Assembly (NCBI RefSeq): GCF_001613145.1
Contig: NZ_BDBU01000024.1
Span: forward strand, 62,001-126,000
Reading direction: 5' to 3'
DNA from: Nocardia jejuensis NBRC 103114
GTDB lineage: Bacteria; Actinomycetota; Actinomycetes; Mycobacteriales; Mycobacteriaceae
Length of the DNA stretch: 64,000 nt
Position numbers and translations under genes: made by a program. Every line of letters begins with the position of its first letter. The stretch's first letter is position 1. Shown here one piece after another: positions 1-8,139 of this stretch. The notes beneath the pieces are model-generated. The model did no database searches, had not been told where the DNA came from, and was given only the letters and a program-made list of their open reading frames with translations.

Positions 1-2
1 GC

Positions 3-605
3 TCAGATCCGTTCGGCCAGCCCCGGGTAGTCCAGCAGGAACCCGTCGTCGTCGGTGGTGACGGTGGCGCTCGAGACCGGTGACAGCACGTGGATGCCGT
101 CCGCACCGCTGCTGTAGGTGACGCTGGCCTCCTGGACCAGCAGATCCGGCAACCGGACGTATACGACCGGGACCTGCACGTCCTCGCTCGCGTGCGCGAG
201 ACCGTAGCGCCGGATGGGGAGCGTATTGAAGAACGGGCTCAGCACCACGTCCACGTCGAGTGCGCCGCCGAAGGTGGAGCGCACATGCGTGCCGCCGGCG
301 TCGATCAGCCAGTAGTTCTCCTCGTCGCGGGCGATCGAGGCGTGCCGTTCACCGGTGGCCAGGGTGCTGCGGAGTGAGAGACGCCTGGTCACACCGTTCT
401 CGTCGGTGACCAGATCGTAGGAGGCGCTGAAGGCCGGATGGTCCTCGCACGCACCGGCGATGATGCGCCCGGCCGCGCGAATCCGATTGCCGTTGAGCAC
501 TACTCGCGCCGATTCCATGCGCGACCCGTTGTGAGCCCGCCAGGTCAGGATCGACGGCCATCTCGCCGCCTCGGGCTTCGAGTCCTCACTCCCACTCTCC
601 GTCAC
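3..605 (-). CDS. putative glycolipid-binding domain protein (DUF1089-like)
   Basis: This 200-residue protein looks like the putative glycolipid-binding family (DUF1089, PF06475). It has an N-terminal ILTWR segment, a central ARVVLNGNRIRAAGRI strand region and a C-terminal DGFLLDYPGLAERI ending. No signal peptide or membrane segment is visible, so it is probably cytoplasmic. I chose the GTG at 605 (VTESGSEDS), which follows a GAGAGG Shine-Dalgarno-like run very closely; an upstream ATG at 647 in the same frame has no ribosome site. The stop lies at the window edge, so downstream neighbours are unseen. Its biochemical role in actinomycetes is not established and only the family resemblance is claimed. 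Confidence 0.7.
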   Translation of the reverse strand: MTESGSEDSKPEAARWPSILTWRAHNGSRMESARVVLNGNRIRAAGRIIAGACEDHPAFSASYDLVTDENGVTRRLSLRSTLATGERHASIARDEENYWLIDAGGTHVRSTFGGALDVDVVLSPFFNTLPIRRYGLAHASEDVQVPVVYVRLPDLLVQEASVTYSSGADGIHVLSPVSSATVTTDDDGFLLDYPGLAERI

Positions 606-1172
606 CCTCTCACCGTAGTGCCAGCATGGGCCCGCCCTCGCGACCACGCGGCCAGCTCACACCCATCGACCGAAATTCATGATTCGGACAAGCGCGATCC
701 CGATCGAATCCGGCTGATCGGGATGCGGTGGTGTGGGTCCCCTCATGATCCGCACCCGCACCACCGCACCCCCGGTGCGAATACCCGTCCTGTCCACGGA
801 CGACACGCCGGCTTTCGAGATCTGCGCCACCTCCGATCGGCGCCCCGATATCCACTCCGAGGTATCTCGCCGGACCCCACCGCCACGACGGTCAGCTCAT
901 CGGTCGCCACGACATGCGACACCGACGCGGCACGACGGAGTACCTCCGCGTGGGATGTTTGCGGCTTTGGCGAATATTTACAGGCCGACCAGTTCTGACA
1001 CGCCGGAGTTCGAGGGAGCCGGGCACTCCGACCCGGCGGGTGATATTGCGCGGCGTCGAAGCAGGTGAGAAGAGGTTTGCGCGGGGTCCGCACCCGGGCG
1101 CGGGCGATAGGCGCCACTCGACTCGAGTAACGTCTCCTGCGGCATTGGGGATCCGGGGCGAAAGGTACTGCT
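606..1172. other. intergenic region before the methyltransferase
   Basis: No convincing gene is seen between the divergent glycolipid-binding protein and the methyltransferase. Reading frames here lack ribosome sites and have the arginine/proline-rich composition typical of non-coding frames in GC-rich DNA. A TAACGT hexamer at 1128-1133, directly after a CTCGAGT run, is a possible -10 element for the downstream methyltransferase, giving a short leader with a GAAAGG ribosome site. Confidence 0.5.
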
Positions 1173-2330
1173 GTGACGGGCGCGCGGATGGTCGGCCTGT
1201 TCGCCGGCATCGGCGGACTCGAACTCGGACTTTCGGAGTACGGCTGGCGCAGCGAATTGCTGTGCGAGATCGACGCGGGCGCACAGGGGGTACTGGCGGC
1301 CCACTTCCCGGGCGTGCCACTGGTTTCGGACGTGACGCGTTTGCGTTCACTGCCCGACGGGACCGATCTGGTGGCCGCGGGTTTCCCGTGCCAGGACCTG
1401 TCCCAGGCCGGGCGCACCGCCGGAATCACCGGTGCGCGTTCGGGTTTGGTGGACGAGGTGTTCCGCCTGGTGAAGCGCAAGCGCGGTCCGCGCTGGCTGC
1501 TCATCGAGAACGTGCCGTTCATGCTGCAGCTCGGCGGCGGCGCGGCCATGCGCCACATCACCGACGCGCTCACCGAACTCGGATACACCTGGGCCTATCG
1601 CGTGGTCGACGCGCGAGCCTTCGGGCTGCCGCAGCGTCGCGAGCGGGTGTTGATGCTGGCCTCGCGCACCGAGGATCCGCGGCCGATCCTGTTCGGCGCG
1701 GACGCCGGACCCCGGACGGTCGGCGATCCGGCGAACGATCCGTGCGGGTTCTACTGGACCGAGGGCACCCGCGGCCTGGGCTGGGCGGTGAACGCGGTGC
1801 CGACACTCAAGGGTGGATCCGGTCTGGGGATCGCGAGTCCCCCGGCGGTGCGACTACCTTCCGGCGAGATCGTCACACCGGGCATCACCGACGTCGAGCG
1901 CCTGCAGGGCTTCGACCGCGAGTGGACCGCACCGGCTCTCGACATTCCCGGCGTGCGCAAGGGCCACCGCTGGAAACTGGTCGGCAATGCGGTCAGCGTG
2001 CGCATGGCCTCCTGGATCGGCGAGCGCCTGGCGAACCCCGCCGACGATCCGGTTCCGGCCGGTGAACCGCACACTCGCCGCAGCTGGCCGTCGGCCGCCT
2101 GGGGACACAATGGAGTCGTCGGGCGAGTTCCGGTGTCCACCTGGCCCGTTCACGCGCCGTACGAGGATCTGCGCTGGTTCCTCGACGATTCCCGGCTGCT
2201 CTCGGCGCGCGCCACCGCGGGCTTCCTGCGCCGCGCCGGAATGGGCTCGCTGCGCTTTCCCCCCGGATTCATCGAGGATATGGAGAACCACCTCGATCGG
2301 ATGGGAGGATTCCCCCGCGAGGCCGCCTGA
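1173..2330 (+). CDS. dcm: DNA (cytosine-5-)-methyltransferase
   Basis: This enzyme transfers a methyl group from S-adenosylmethionine to C5 of cytosine in a specific DNA site. The 385-residue protein has the ordered m5C motifs: motif I LFAGIGGLELG (residues 9-19), motif IV FPCQDLS with catalytic Cys73, motif VI ENV (112-114), motif VIII QRRER (154-158), motif IX VERLQGF and motif X GNAVSVRMASWIGERL. The target-recognition region between VIII and IX is short. About 90 residues follow motif X (WP-S-A-AWG, LSARATAGFLRRAG, LRFPPGF), an extension beyond the minimal fold. The start is GTG at 1173 with GAAAGG upstream. A Vsr endonuclease gene follows, fitting a 5mC deamination-repair pair. The recognition site cannot be read from the sequence. 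The symbol is used generically. Confidence 0.92.
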   Translation: MTGARMVGLFAGIGGLELGLSEYGWRSELLCEIDAGAQGVLAAHFPGVPLVSDVTRLRSLPDGTDLVAAGFPCQDLSQAGRTAGITGARSGLVDEVFRLVKRKRGPRWLLIENVPFMLQLGGGAAMRHITDALTELGYTWAYRVVDARAFGLPQRRERVLMLASRTEDPRPILFGADAGPRTVGDPANDPCGFYWTEGTRGLGWAVNAVPTLKGGSGLGIASPPAVRLPSGEIVTPGITDVERLQGFDREWTAPALDIPGVRKGHRWKLVGNAVSVRMASWIGERLANPADDPVPAGEPHTRRSWPSAAWGHNGVVGRVPVSTWPVHAPYEDLRWFLDDSRLLSARATAGFLRRAGMGSLRFPPGFIEDMENHLDRMGGFPREAA

Positions 2331-2568
2331 GGTGCGAGCTCCTCGGTGGGATGTCGTACCAGCAGGGAGCCCGGATGAGCCATCGCGCAACCGAAGCGGA
2401 ACACACACCGGCGAGCGGACGCGTCGGAGCACCGGAACCGCGACGCCGGGCCGCGAGCCCGGGACGCCGGATCGCGAGGTCCCGGGATCGGATCGCGAGA
2501 CTGCGGGATGTGCCCGTGAACCCGCGCCGCCGGAGCGCACAGCGGCTCGATCCGATCGCGAGGCAGCG
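2331..2568 (+). repeat. low-complexity spacer with GATCGCGAG repeats
   Basis: The gap between the methyltransferase and vsr holds three exact copies of GATCGCGAG and related CGGGA/GCGAG blocks in a GC-rich low-complexity stretch. It is open in more than one frame, so it could be an N-terminal extension of Vsr, but Vsr proteins do not normally carry one and a good ribosome site lies at its end. Confidence 0.5.
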
Positions 2569-3015
2569 GTGACCGAACGCACGCCCGCGAAATCCACCCC
2601 GAAGGCGAAGCCGACGACCGACGCGGCGACCAGTGCGCGCATGGCCAAGCAGCGGCGGGTGGGGACGAAGCCGGAAATCGCGCTGCGCCGGGAATTGCAT
2701 CGGCGGGGTGCGAGGTTCTTCGTGGACAAGCCCCCGCTGCCCGGTCTGCGGCGGCGGGCCGATCTCGTGTTCCCGCGTCGGAAGGTGGCCGTGTACGTGG
2801 ATGGATGCTTCTGGCACAGCTGCCCCGAGCACGCGACATTCCCGAAGAACAATGCGCAATGGTGGTCCGAGAAGCTGGCCGGGAACGTGGCCCGCGATCG
2901 GGACACCGATACCCGGCTGGCGGCGGCCGGATGGACCGTGGTCCGGGTGTGGGAGCACGAGAGCGCGAATACCGCCGCCGACCTGGTCCTGCGGGAACTG
3001 GCGCGCACGCCGTGA
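2569..3015 (+). CDS. vsr: very short patch repair endonuclease (Vsr)
   Basis: Vsr nicks 5' of the thymine in T:G mismatches formed when 5-methylcytosine is deaminated, starting short-patch repair. The 148-residue product has the family layout: an N-terminal SARMAKQRRVGTKPE segment, a catalytic region RRADLVFPRRKVAVYVDGC with the nuclease Asp, the FWHSCPEH zinc/catalytic cluster, KLAGNVARDRDT and a C-terminal VRVWEHE. I chose the GTG at 2569 because GAGG lies 5 nt upstream. The frame stays open far upstream through the methyltransferase, but that part is arginine-rich out-of-frame sequence. The gene follows an m5C methyltransferase, the usual context for vsr. Confidence 0.88.
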   Translation: MTERTPAKSTPKAKPTTDAATSARMAKQRRVGTKPEIALRRELHRRGARFFVDKPPLPGLRRRADLVFPRRKVAVYVDGCFWHSCPEHATFPKNNAQWWSEKLAGNVARDRDTDTRLAAAGWTVVRVWEHESANTAADLVLRELARTP

Positions 3016-3176
3016 GGACCCGGCTCGCGGATGGGTGACAATGGAGGAAGACCGGACCGTCCGACCAGTCCGGGGAGAACAGTGTGCAGGCAGGTATCGG
3101 TCGCGGGCTTCGGCCCCGCGGCGGTGAGCAGGGCAGGGCGCGAGAGTGAGTTGAGCCAGCGAAAGCGAGCACGGCG

Positions 3177-3908
3177 ATGACGCCAACCGAGCAGAAACAG
3201 GCGACCGCGGCCCCGAGCGAGTCTCCTCCGATTCAGCGATGGCGGCGGGTCCTGAGGTGGATCATCGCGATCCTGATCGGCATCGCCGGCATCGGCTACT
3301 CGTCGTGGGTGCTCGAGTTCATGCTCCCGATCCCCAGCGATCCCACCAACACCTTCCTGAGCCAGCTCGCCGAGAAGGGCGCGCCGTTCCGCTGGGTGTT
3401 CACCACGGGTGACACCGTGTCGGGCGCGCTACTGCTGGTGGCGGGCATCGGTGGGCTGCTGCTGTTCTCGCGGCGGCTGTACTCGAACATCGGCTGGATC
3501 GCGCTGGCCTGCTTCGGCGCCTCCACCATCATGGACGCGCAGATGCCGTTGCAACCCGACGATCCGACCGTGCCCAAGCGCTACGTCGATACCGGACTGT
3601 TCCCGCAGCTGCATCAGATTCACGCGCTCACCAGCACGCTGGCGGTGTTCTCGATCTACATCGCGATGATCGCGTTCAGCGTCGCGGCGTTCAAGTACAA
3701 GCGCTGGCCGATCCTGCGGCACACCGGCCTGTGGATTCTGATCGTCGGCTCGGCGGTGACGGCCTGGATGCTGATCGCCGACAATCTGCCCGGCAATTAC
3801 GGCCTCGGCATCGCCCAGCGGATCCAGGTCGGGGCGATGTCGCTGTGGCTGATCGCGCTGGCCGTGCAAATCCTTGTGGCCGAACGCGATTCCAGCTCCC
3901 ATAGGTAG
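3177..3908 (+). CDS. DUF998 family membrane protein
   Basis: This is a predicted multi-pass membrane protein of 243 residues resembling the DUF998 family. After a short polar N-terminus (residues 1-25) come about six hydrophobic segments, beginning WIIAILIGIAGIGYSSWVL and ending LWLIALAVQILVA. The first loop contains NTFLSQLAEKGAPFRWVF and the second GASTIMDAQMPLQ, both DUF998-like. The start is ATG at 3177. The function of the family is unknown. The next gene begins 9 nt after its stop, so the two may be cotranscribed. Confidence 0.75.
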   Translation: MTPTEQKQATAAPSESPPIQRWRRVLRWIIAILIGIAGIGYSSWVLEFMLPIPSDPTNTFLSQLAEKGAPFRWVFTTGDTVSGALLLVAGIGGLLLFSRRLYSNIGWIALACFGASTIMDAQMPLQPDDPTVPKRYVDTGLFPQLHQIHALTSTLAVFSIYIAMIAFSVAAFKYKRWPILRHTGLWILIVGSAVTAWMLIADNLPGNYGLGIAQRIQVGAMSLWLIALAVQILVAERDSSSHR

Positions 3909-3917
3909 GGTCGGGGT

Positions 3918-4634
3918 GTGACGAGCGACGCACCGGAAATCACCGATATCTCCACACGGCTGGACACCGTCGCCGCCGCGACCACGCGCCTGCTCGGCGC
4001 GGTGTCGGGCCTGCACGATGTCGACGTCGTGGAACCGTCGCCGCTACCCGGCTGGACCCGCGGGCACGTGCTCGCGCATCTGTCCCGCAACGCGGACAGT
4101 CTGGTCAACCTGCTGCTGTGGGCCCGCACCGGCATCGAAACCCCGCAGTACGCAAGCACATTCCTGCGCGAGGCCGATATCGAGGCGGGCGCACCCCGAC
4201 CACTGCGCGAACAGCTCGAGGATCTGACCGCCGCCTCCGAACGCTGGCTGGCACTGGCCCGGGTGATGCCGCCCGAGCGCTGGGAGAGCACGGTCCGCAA
4301 CCGCAAGGGCGGCGAGATCACGGCCACCCAGGTCGTGTGGATGCGCCTGCTGGAGATCGAGATCCACCACGTGGACCTGAACGTCGGCTACGCCCCCGCC
4401 GACTGGCCGGCGGACTTCGTGGCGCGCCTGCTCCCCCAGGCCGTGGCCGACACCGTCGCCGCCGAGGGCGCGGGCTTCACCCTCACCGCCACCGACACCG
4501 GCTACACGGGCACCGTGGGCGCCCCGTCCACCACCATCACCGGCCCGGCCGCGTCCCTGGCCGCCTGGCTCATCGGCCGCTCCCCCGGCACCGACCTCAC
4601 CGGCGACCTGCCGAACCTGTCCGCCTGGAAGTGA
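3918..4634 (+). CDS. maleylpyruvate isomerase / mycothiol-dependent enzyme family protein
   Basis: The 238-residue protein belongs to the mycothiol-dependent maleylpyruvate isomerase / DinB-like superfamily, metal-binding four-helix proteins that use the actinobacterial thiol mycothiol. The segment PLPGWTRGHVLAHLSRNADSL (near residues 42-62) carries the first metal-ligand His, and LLEIEIHHVDLNVGYAP (near 138-154) carries the second His pair, matching the family. The C-terminus (TGPAASLAAWLIGRSPG) resembles the SCP2-like domain often appended. The start is GTG at 3918. The substrate is not predictable. Confidence 0.85.
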   Translation: MTSDAPEITDISTRLDTVAAATTRLLGAVSGLHDVDVVEPSPLPGWTRGHVLAHLSRNADSLVNLLLWARTGIETPQYASTFLREADIEAGAPRPLREQLEDLTAASERWLALARVMPPERWESTVRNRKGGEITATQVVWMRLLEIEIHHVDLNVGYAPADWPADFVARLLPQAVADTVAAEGAGFTLTATDTGYTGTVGAPSTTITGPAASLAAWLIGRSPGTDLTGDLPNLSAWK

Positions 4635-4735
4635 GCGGACGCGCTGCGCTGTCGCTGTGAAGCTCGGCACAGCGCCGGCGAATCATCCGAGCGGGCGGTT
4701 CGCGCCCGCGTGAATCATGGTGAGCCGAAACGGAA

Positions 4736-4766
4736 AACGGTCCCGCACCAGATGTGCGGGACCGTT
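4736..4766. terminator. bidirectional hairpin terminator
   Basis: A perfect 13-bp stem (AACGGTCCCGCAC with its complement) encloses a 5-nt loop. On the minus strand it is followed by TTTTCC, so it would end transcripts leaving tRNA-Arg; on the plus strand it follows the mycothiol-enzyme gene. It lies between convergent units. Confidence 0.8.
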
Positions 4767-4770
4767 ACTG

Positions 4771-4843
4771 TGCGCCCGAAGGGATTCGAACCCCTAACCT
4801 CTTGATCCGTAGTCAAGTGCTCTATCCGTTGAGCTACGGGCGC
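4771..4843 (-). tRNA. tRNA-Arg (anticodon ACG)
   Basis: The minus strand folds as a 73-nt tRNA. The acceptor stem is GCGCCCG/CGGGCGC, the D-arm is TAGCTCAACGGATAGAGCA, the anticodon arm CTTGA-CTACGGA-TCAAG gives anticodon ACG (read as ICG), and the T-arm contains GGTTCGAATCC. The discriminator base is A and CCA is not encoded. It lies 52 nt downstream of tRNA-Ser(GCT) on the same strand and just before a strong terminator. Confidence 0.95.
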
Positions 4844-4895
4844 ATGCTTATTCAGTTGGTACTGCGGTACTGCGACCCGGAAAAACCGGGCTTGG

Positions 4896-4982
4896 CGGAG
4901 GCGAGAGGATTTGAACCTCCGGTCCCCGTGAAGGGACAACTCATTAGCAGTGAGTCCCATTCGGCCGCTCTGGCACGCCTCC
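4896..4982 (-). tRNA. tRNA-Ser (anticodon GCT)
   Basis: This 87-nt class II tRNA has acceptor stem GGAGGCG/CGCCTCC, D-arm GCCAGAGCGGCCGAATGGG, anticodon arm ACTCA-CTGCTAA-TGAGT (anticodon GCT), a long variable arm (GTCCCTTCACGGGGAC) and T-loop GGTTCAAATCC. It is transcribed on the minus strand ahead of tRNA-Arg and reads AGC/AGU serine codons. Confidence 0.96.
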
Positions 4983-5096
4983 TGGAGCCTTCTCTTACGA
5001 GGGCGCCGGTCCTTTCGAACCGCCGGGCAAAAGATTACACATCGCCCGACCAAGACTCCAAATCAGCTGGTCAGCGGGGATAAATGAGCATGATCA

Positions 5097-5786
5097 TCAA
5101 CGTAGATGGCTGTCGAACCATTCGAAAATTCTGGTTTGCGCGTCGATGACGAAGTCGTCGTCGCGGGCGGCGGGGTCGAAGCCGGGGTGATCGGGGCGGT
5201 GATGCAGGCCGGGGTAGGTGATCACGAGGGTGGCGACGTCGGCGCGGCCGGCGGCATCGCGCAGGCGGGCCACCTCCTCGGGCGGGGTGAGCGGGTCGTC
5301 GTCGCCGAACAGGCCGAGCCACGGCGCTTGCAGACCGGGCGTCGCGGTGACGAGCGCCGGCGCGTGCGGATGCAGCGCGTTGTCGATGCCGGGAGCCGCG
5401 ACGCTGACCGCCGCACCGAGCCGCCGGTTGGCGGCGACCAGGGCGGCCGCGGTGCCCGCGGAGTCGAATCCGAGGACGCCGATGCAGTCGCGGTACACCC
5501 CGTGTCCGGTGAGCCAGTCGAAACAGGCGTCGAAATCGTCGAACAGGTCGGCGCCGAACACTCGCTCGGGCACGGTGCCGTTGTCCCGATGGAAAAGGTC
5601 GGGAGCCAGGACCGTCCAGCCGTCCGCGGCGAGCGAGCGCATGAGTTCGAGCAATTGCTCGGTGAATTCTCGTGATTCGTGCAGAACGACGATCCCGCCA
5701 CGCGCGTGACCATCGGGTTCGATCACGGTGAGAGGGACTCCGGTGGTGTCGTCCGCGGGTGCTCGATCTCGGTAAAGGCCCGACAT
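5097..5786 (-). CDS. dienelactone hydrolase family protein with Asp at the nucleophile elbow
   Basis: The 229-residue alpha/beta hydrolase resembles dienelactone hydrolases. HES at 36-38 matches the conserved Glu position, FGDDDPLTPPEE (160-171) supplies the acid, and GLHHRPDHPGF (193-203) supplies the catalytic His. The nucleophile elbow reads G-F-D-S-A-G (106-111), so Asp108 occupies the position held by Cys in canonical dienelactone hydrolases. The codon is GAC on direct reading. Asp nucleophiles occur in haloalkane dehalogenases and epoxide hydrolases. No signal peptide is seen, so it is likely cytosolic. The start is ATG at 5786. It lies upstream of the two tRNA genes on the same strand. 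The substrate is unknown. Confidence 0.8.
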   Translation of the reverse strand: MSGLYRDRAPADDTTGVPLTVIEPDGHARGGIVVLHESREFTEQLLELMRSLAADGWTVLAPDLFHRDNGTVPERVFGADLFDDFDACFDWLTGHGVYRDCIGVLGFDSAGTAAALVAANRRLGAAVSVAAPGIDNALHPHAPALVTATPGLQAPWLGLFGDDDPLTPPEEVARLRDAAGRADVATLVITYPGLHHRPDHPGFDPAARDDDFVIDAQTRIFEWFDSHLR

Positions 5787-5956
5787 ATCGTCAGCGTAGT
5801 TGCGCTAGGTAAATTCGGGATAAAGGTTCTCGACGGTGTGCGGACCCCGGAGAATTTCCGGATTCGCCGACCGCGCAGGGACTCCGACCGGGCACCTCCG
5901 GCAACAGCCTCGACACCACCGGCATCCGCTCCGCGAGCGCGACATAGGGTGGAGGG

Positions 5957-7036
5957 GTGAGCGCGCACATTCGCCCGGACCTCGATGCCATTCCGGCGTA
6001 CGTCGCCGGCCGCAGCCAGCCCGGTGTGGTGAAGCTGGCCAGTAACGAGACCACCTTGGGGCCGCTGCCGTCGGTCGCCAAGGCGATCGCGGAGGCCGCG
6101 GAGACGGTGAACCGGTATCCGGACAATGCCTCCCTCGAATTGCGTGCCGCCATCGCGGAGTTCAACGGCGTCGCGGTCGAGAACGTGGCGGCCGGTTGCG
6201 GCAGCGTGGCCATCTGCCAGGAACTGGTGCAGATCACCTGTCTGGAGCCGACCGACGAGGTGCTGTTCGCCTGGCGCTCGTTCGAGGCGTATCCGATCGT
6301 CACCCGGGTGGCGGGCGCGAAGGCCGTGCAGGTTCCGCTCGACAGCGAATTCACCCACGACCTGGACGCGCTCGCGGCCGCGATCACCCCGAACACCCGG
6401 GTCGTGTTCGTGTGCAACCCGAACAATCCGACCGGTACGGCGCACGGCCGTGCGGCGATCGAACGCTTCGTGGACTCGGTGCCCGCGGATGTGCTGGTGG
6501 TGCTGGACGAGGCCTACTTCGAGTACCTGCGCATCGGCGGCGACGAGGCCCCCAATGGCGTGGATGTGGGCCGCACCCGGCCGAATGTGCTTGTCCTGCG
6601 CACCTTCTCGAAAGCGTACGGCCTGGCGGGGCTGCGCGTCGGCTACGCGGTCGGCGACCCGAAGGTCATCACCGCGCTGATGAAGGTGCACATCCCGTTC
6701 AGTCTCAACCGGGTCGCGCAGGCCGCGGCCATCGCCTCTCTCGAGGCTCGCCACGAACTGCTCGAGCGCACCGATGCCGTTGTCGCCGAACGTGACCGGA
6801 TGCGCGACGCCCTGATCGCGGTCGGCTACCGCGTCCCCCGCAGCGAGGCCAACTTCATCTGGCTGCCCCTGGGCGACCGCAGCGCCGAATACGGCGAAGC
6901 CAGCGCCGAGGCCGGAGTCCTGGTGCGCCCCTACGGCACCGACGGCGTCCGCGTCACCGCGGGCGACCCGCACGAGAACGATCTGTTCCTGGCCTTCGCC
7001 ACGGCACCGGAGACCCTCGCGCGCTTCATCGGCTGA
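5957..7036 (+). CDS. pat: aromatic amino acid / histidinol-phosphate-type aminotransferase
   Basis: A fold-type I PLP aminotransferase of 359 residues in the HisC/Pat group, which transaminates aromatic amino acids or histidinol phosphate. ASNETTLGP lies at 28-36, NPNNPTG at 154-160, DEAYFEY with the PLP-contacting Asp and Tyr at 184-190, and the Schiff-base lysine is Lys219 in FSKAYGLAGLR. Arg residues near the C-terminus (VRPYGTDGVRVT) would bind the substrate carboxylate. GTG at 5957 follows GGAGGG. M. tuberculosis has a second HisC-type enzyme (Rv3772) in the corresponding neighbourhood, which favours the aromatic (Pat) assignment over the histidine-operon enzyme. Confidence 0.88.
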   Translation: MSAHIRPDLDAIPAYVAGRSQPGVVKLASNETTLGPLPSVAKAIAEAAETVNRYPDNASLELRAAIAEFNGVAVENVAAGCGSVAICQELVQITCLEPTDEVLFAWRSFEAYPIVTRVAGAKAVQVPLDSEFTHDLDALAAAITPNTRVVFVCNPNNPTGTAHGRAAIERFVDSVPADVLVVLDEAYFEYLRIGGDEAPNGVDVGRTRPNVLVLRTFSKAYGLAGLRVGYAVGDPKVITALMKVHIPFSLNRVAQAAAIASLEARHELLERTDAVVAERDRMRDALIAVGYRVPRSEANFIWLPLGDRSAEYGEASAEAGVLVRPYGTDGVRVTAGDPHENDLFLAFATAPETLARFIG

Positions 7037-7062
7037 CCTCGTAGCGGGCTTCCAGAGGCCTG

Positions 7063-8115
7063 TCAGCCGAGTCCCAGACCCGCGGCCAGGGTCGGCCAGG
7101 AGCGTGGCAGTTCGTCCGCCCAGTAGGGCCAGGAGTGGGTTCCGGTGGGGCGCATGTTGACTGTGGCGGGGATGCCCAGTTGGGCCAGGCGCGCGGCCAG
7201 CTGGGCGGTGCACATGGAGGCGCCGGCTTCGATGGGCCCGCCGAACAGAATCGCCTGGCGCAGATCGGGATTGCCGGTGACGTCGTGTTCGCCGGGCAGG
7301 CCGCTGCCCGACGACAGGTAGATCGCGTCGCCGCGCAGCGCTCCCGCGTGGGAGACGACATCGTGCGCCGCCCACTGCGGGTCGTCCGACGGGCCGAACA
7401 TATTGTCCGGATCTCCGCCGAAGGTGCCGACCACGGCACGCGCCTGGGCCTGACCGAACTCGGAACTCATTGCGTAGCAGCCGCTGTGGGCCGCCACGGC
7501 GCGATACAGCCCCGGATTGCGGGTCGCCAGCATCATGGCCGCCTCCGCGCCCATGGAGACGCCCGAGACCGCGTTGACGCCGTTGCCCTCGAAGCGGGCG
7601 TCGATGAGGGGCGGCAGTTCTCGGGTGAGGAAGGTTTCCCAGCGATTGGTGCCGAGCTTGGGGTCCGCGTGCAGCCAGTCGGTGTAGTAGCTGGCCGGGC
7701 CGCCGAGGGTGAACACCACGTTCACCGGTTTGTCGGCGAAGAACTGCCCCGCACCGCCCTTGTCGGTCCAGTTGTTGACCTCGACCGCCGCGCTGCGGCC
7801 GTCGAGCATGTAGACCGTCGGTCGCGGGGCGTCGCGATGCTCGGGCAGCAGCACCTGGACGTCGACGGTGCGGCCCATGGCCGGGGACGCGACCGACACG
7901 GTGAGCCAGCGGTCGGTGATGGGCTGAACGTCGCGCACGGTGGCGTACAGCGGGTGCACCGGGTCCACCGAGGGCGGTGCCTCCTCGTTGGAGCCGGAAT
8001 CGACGGGTGGATCAGCGATCGAGAGCGGAGCTTCGAAGGTCACCACACCGACCAGCAGTGCGGCGCTGACAAGGGCGCCGGCCAAGCGACGCCGTACGCG
8101 ACGGCGGCTAACCAC
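7063..8115 (-). CDS. secreted antigen 85-like mycolyltransferase / esterase
   Basis: This exported alpha/beta hydrolase of 350 residues resembles the antigen 85 (FbpA/B/C) family that transfers mycolic acids to trehalose and arabinogalactan outside the membrane. Residues 1-34 form a signal peptide: an Arg-rich start, LAGALVSAALLVGVV, and a probable cut near SIA-DP. The nucleophile is Ser187 in GVSMGA, and THSWPYW near the C-terminus holds the catalytic His. VYMLDGRSAAVEVNNW matches the strand-loop region of Ag85 proteins. GTG at 8115 has no strong ribosome site. It converges with pat across only 26 bp. Nocardiae carry several such paralogues, so the exact acceptor is unclear. Confidence 0.85.
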   Translation of the reverse strand: MVSRRRVRRRLAGALVSAALLVGVVTFEAPLSIADPPVDSGSNEEAPPSVDPVHPLYATVRDVQPITDRWLTVSVASPAMGRTVDVQVLLPEHRDAPRPTVYMLDGRSAAVEVNNWTDKGGAGQFFADKPVNVVFTLGGPASYYTDWLHADPKLGTNRWETFLTRELPPLIDARFEGNGVNAVSGVSMGAEAAMMLATRNPGLYRAVAAHSGCYAMSSEFGQAQARAVVGTFGGDPDNMFGPSDDPQWAAHDVVSHAGALRGDAIYLSSGSGLPGEHDVTGNPDLRQAILFGGPIEAGASMCTAQLAARLAQLGIPATVNMRPTGTHSWPYWADELPRSWPTLAAGLGLG

Positions 8116-8139
8116 CCGACCATCTGTACCAGAAAACCG

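Noticed and set aside
2351-2572. A 73-codon Arg-rich frame between the methyltransferase and vsr.
   Set aside because: It is a reading of the GATCGCGAG-repeat spacer with no ribosome site, and overlaps the vsr start.
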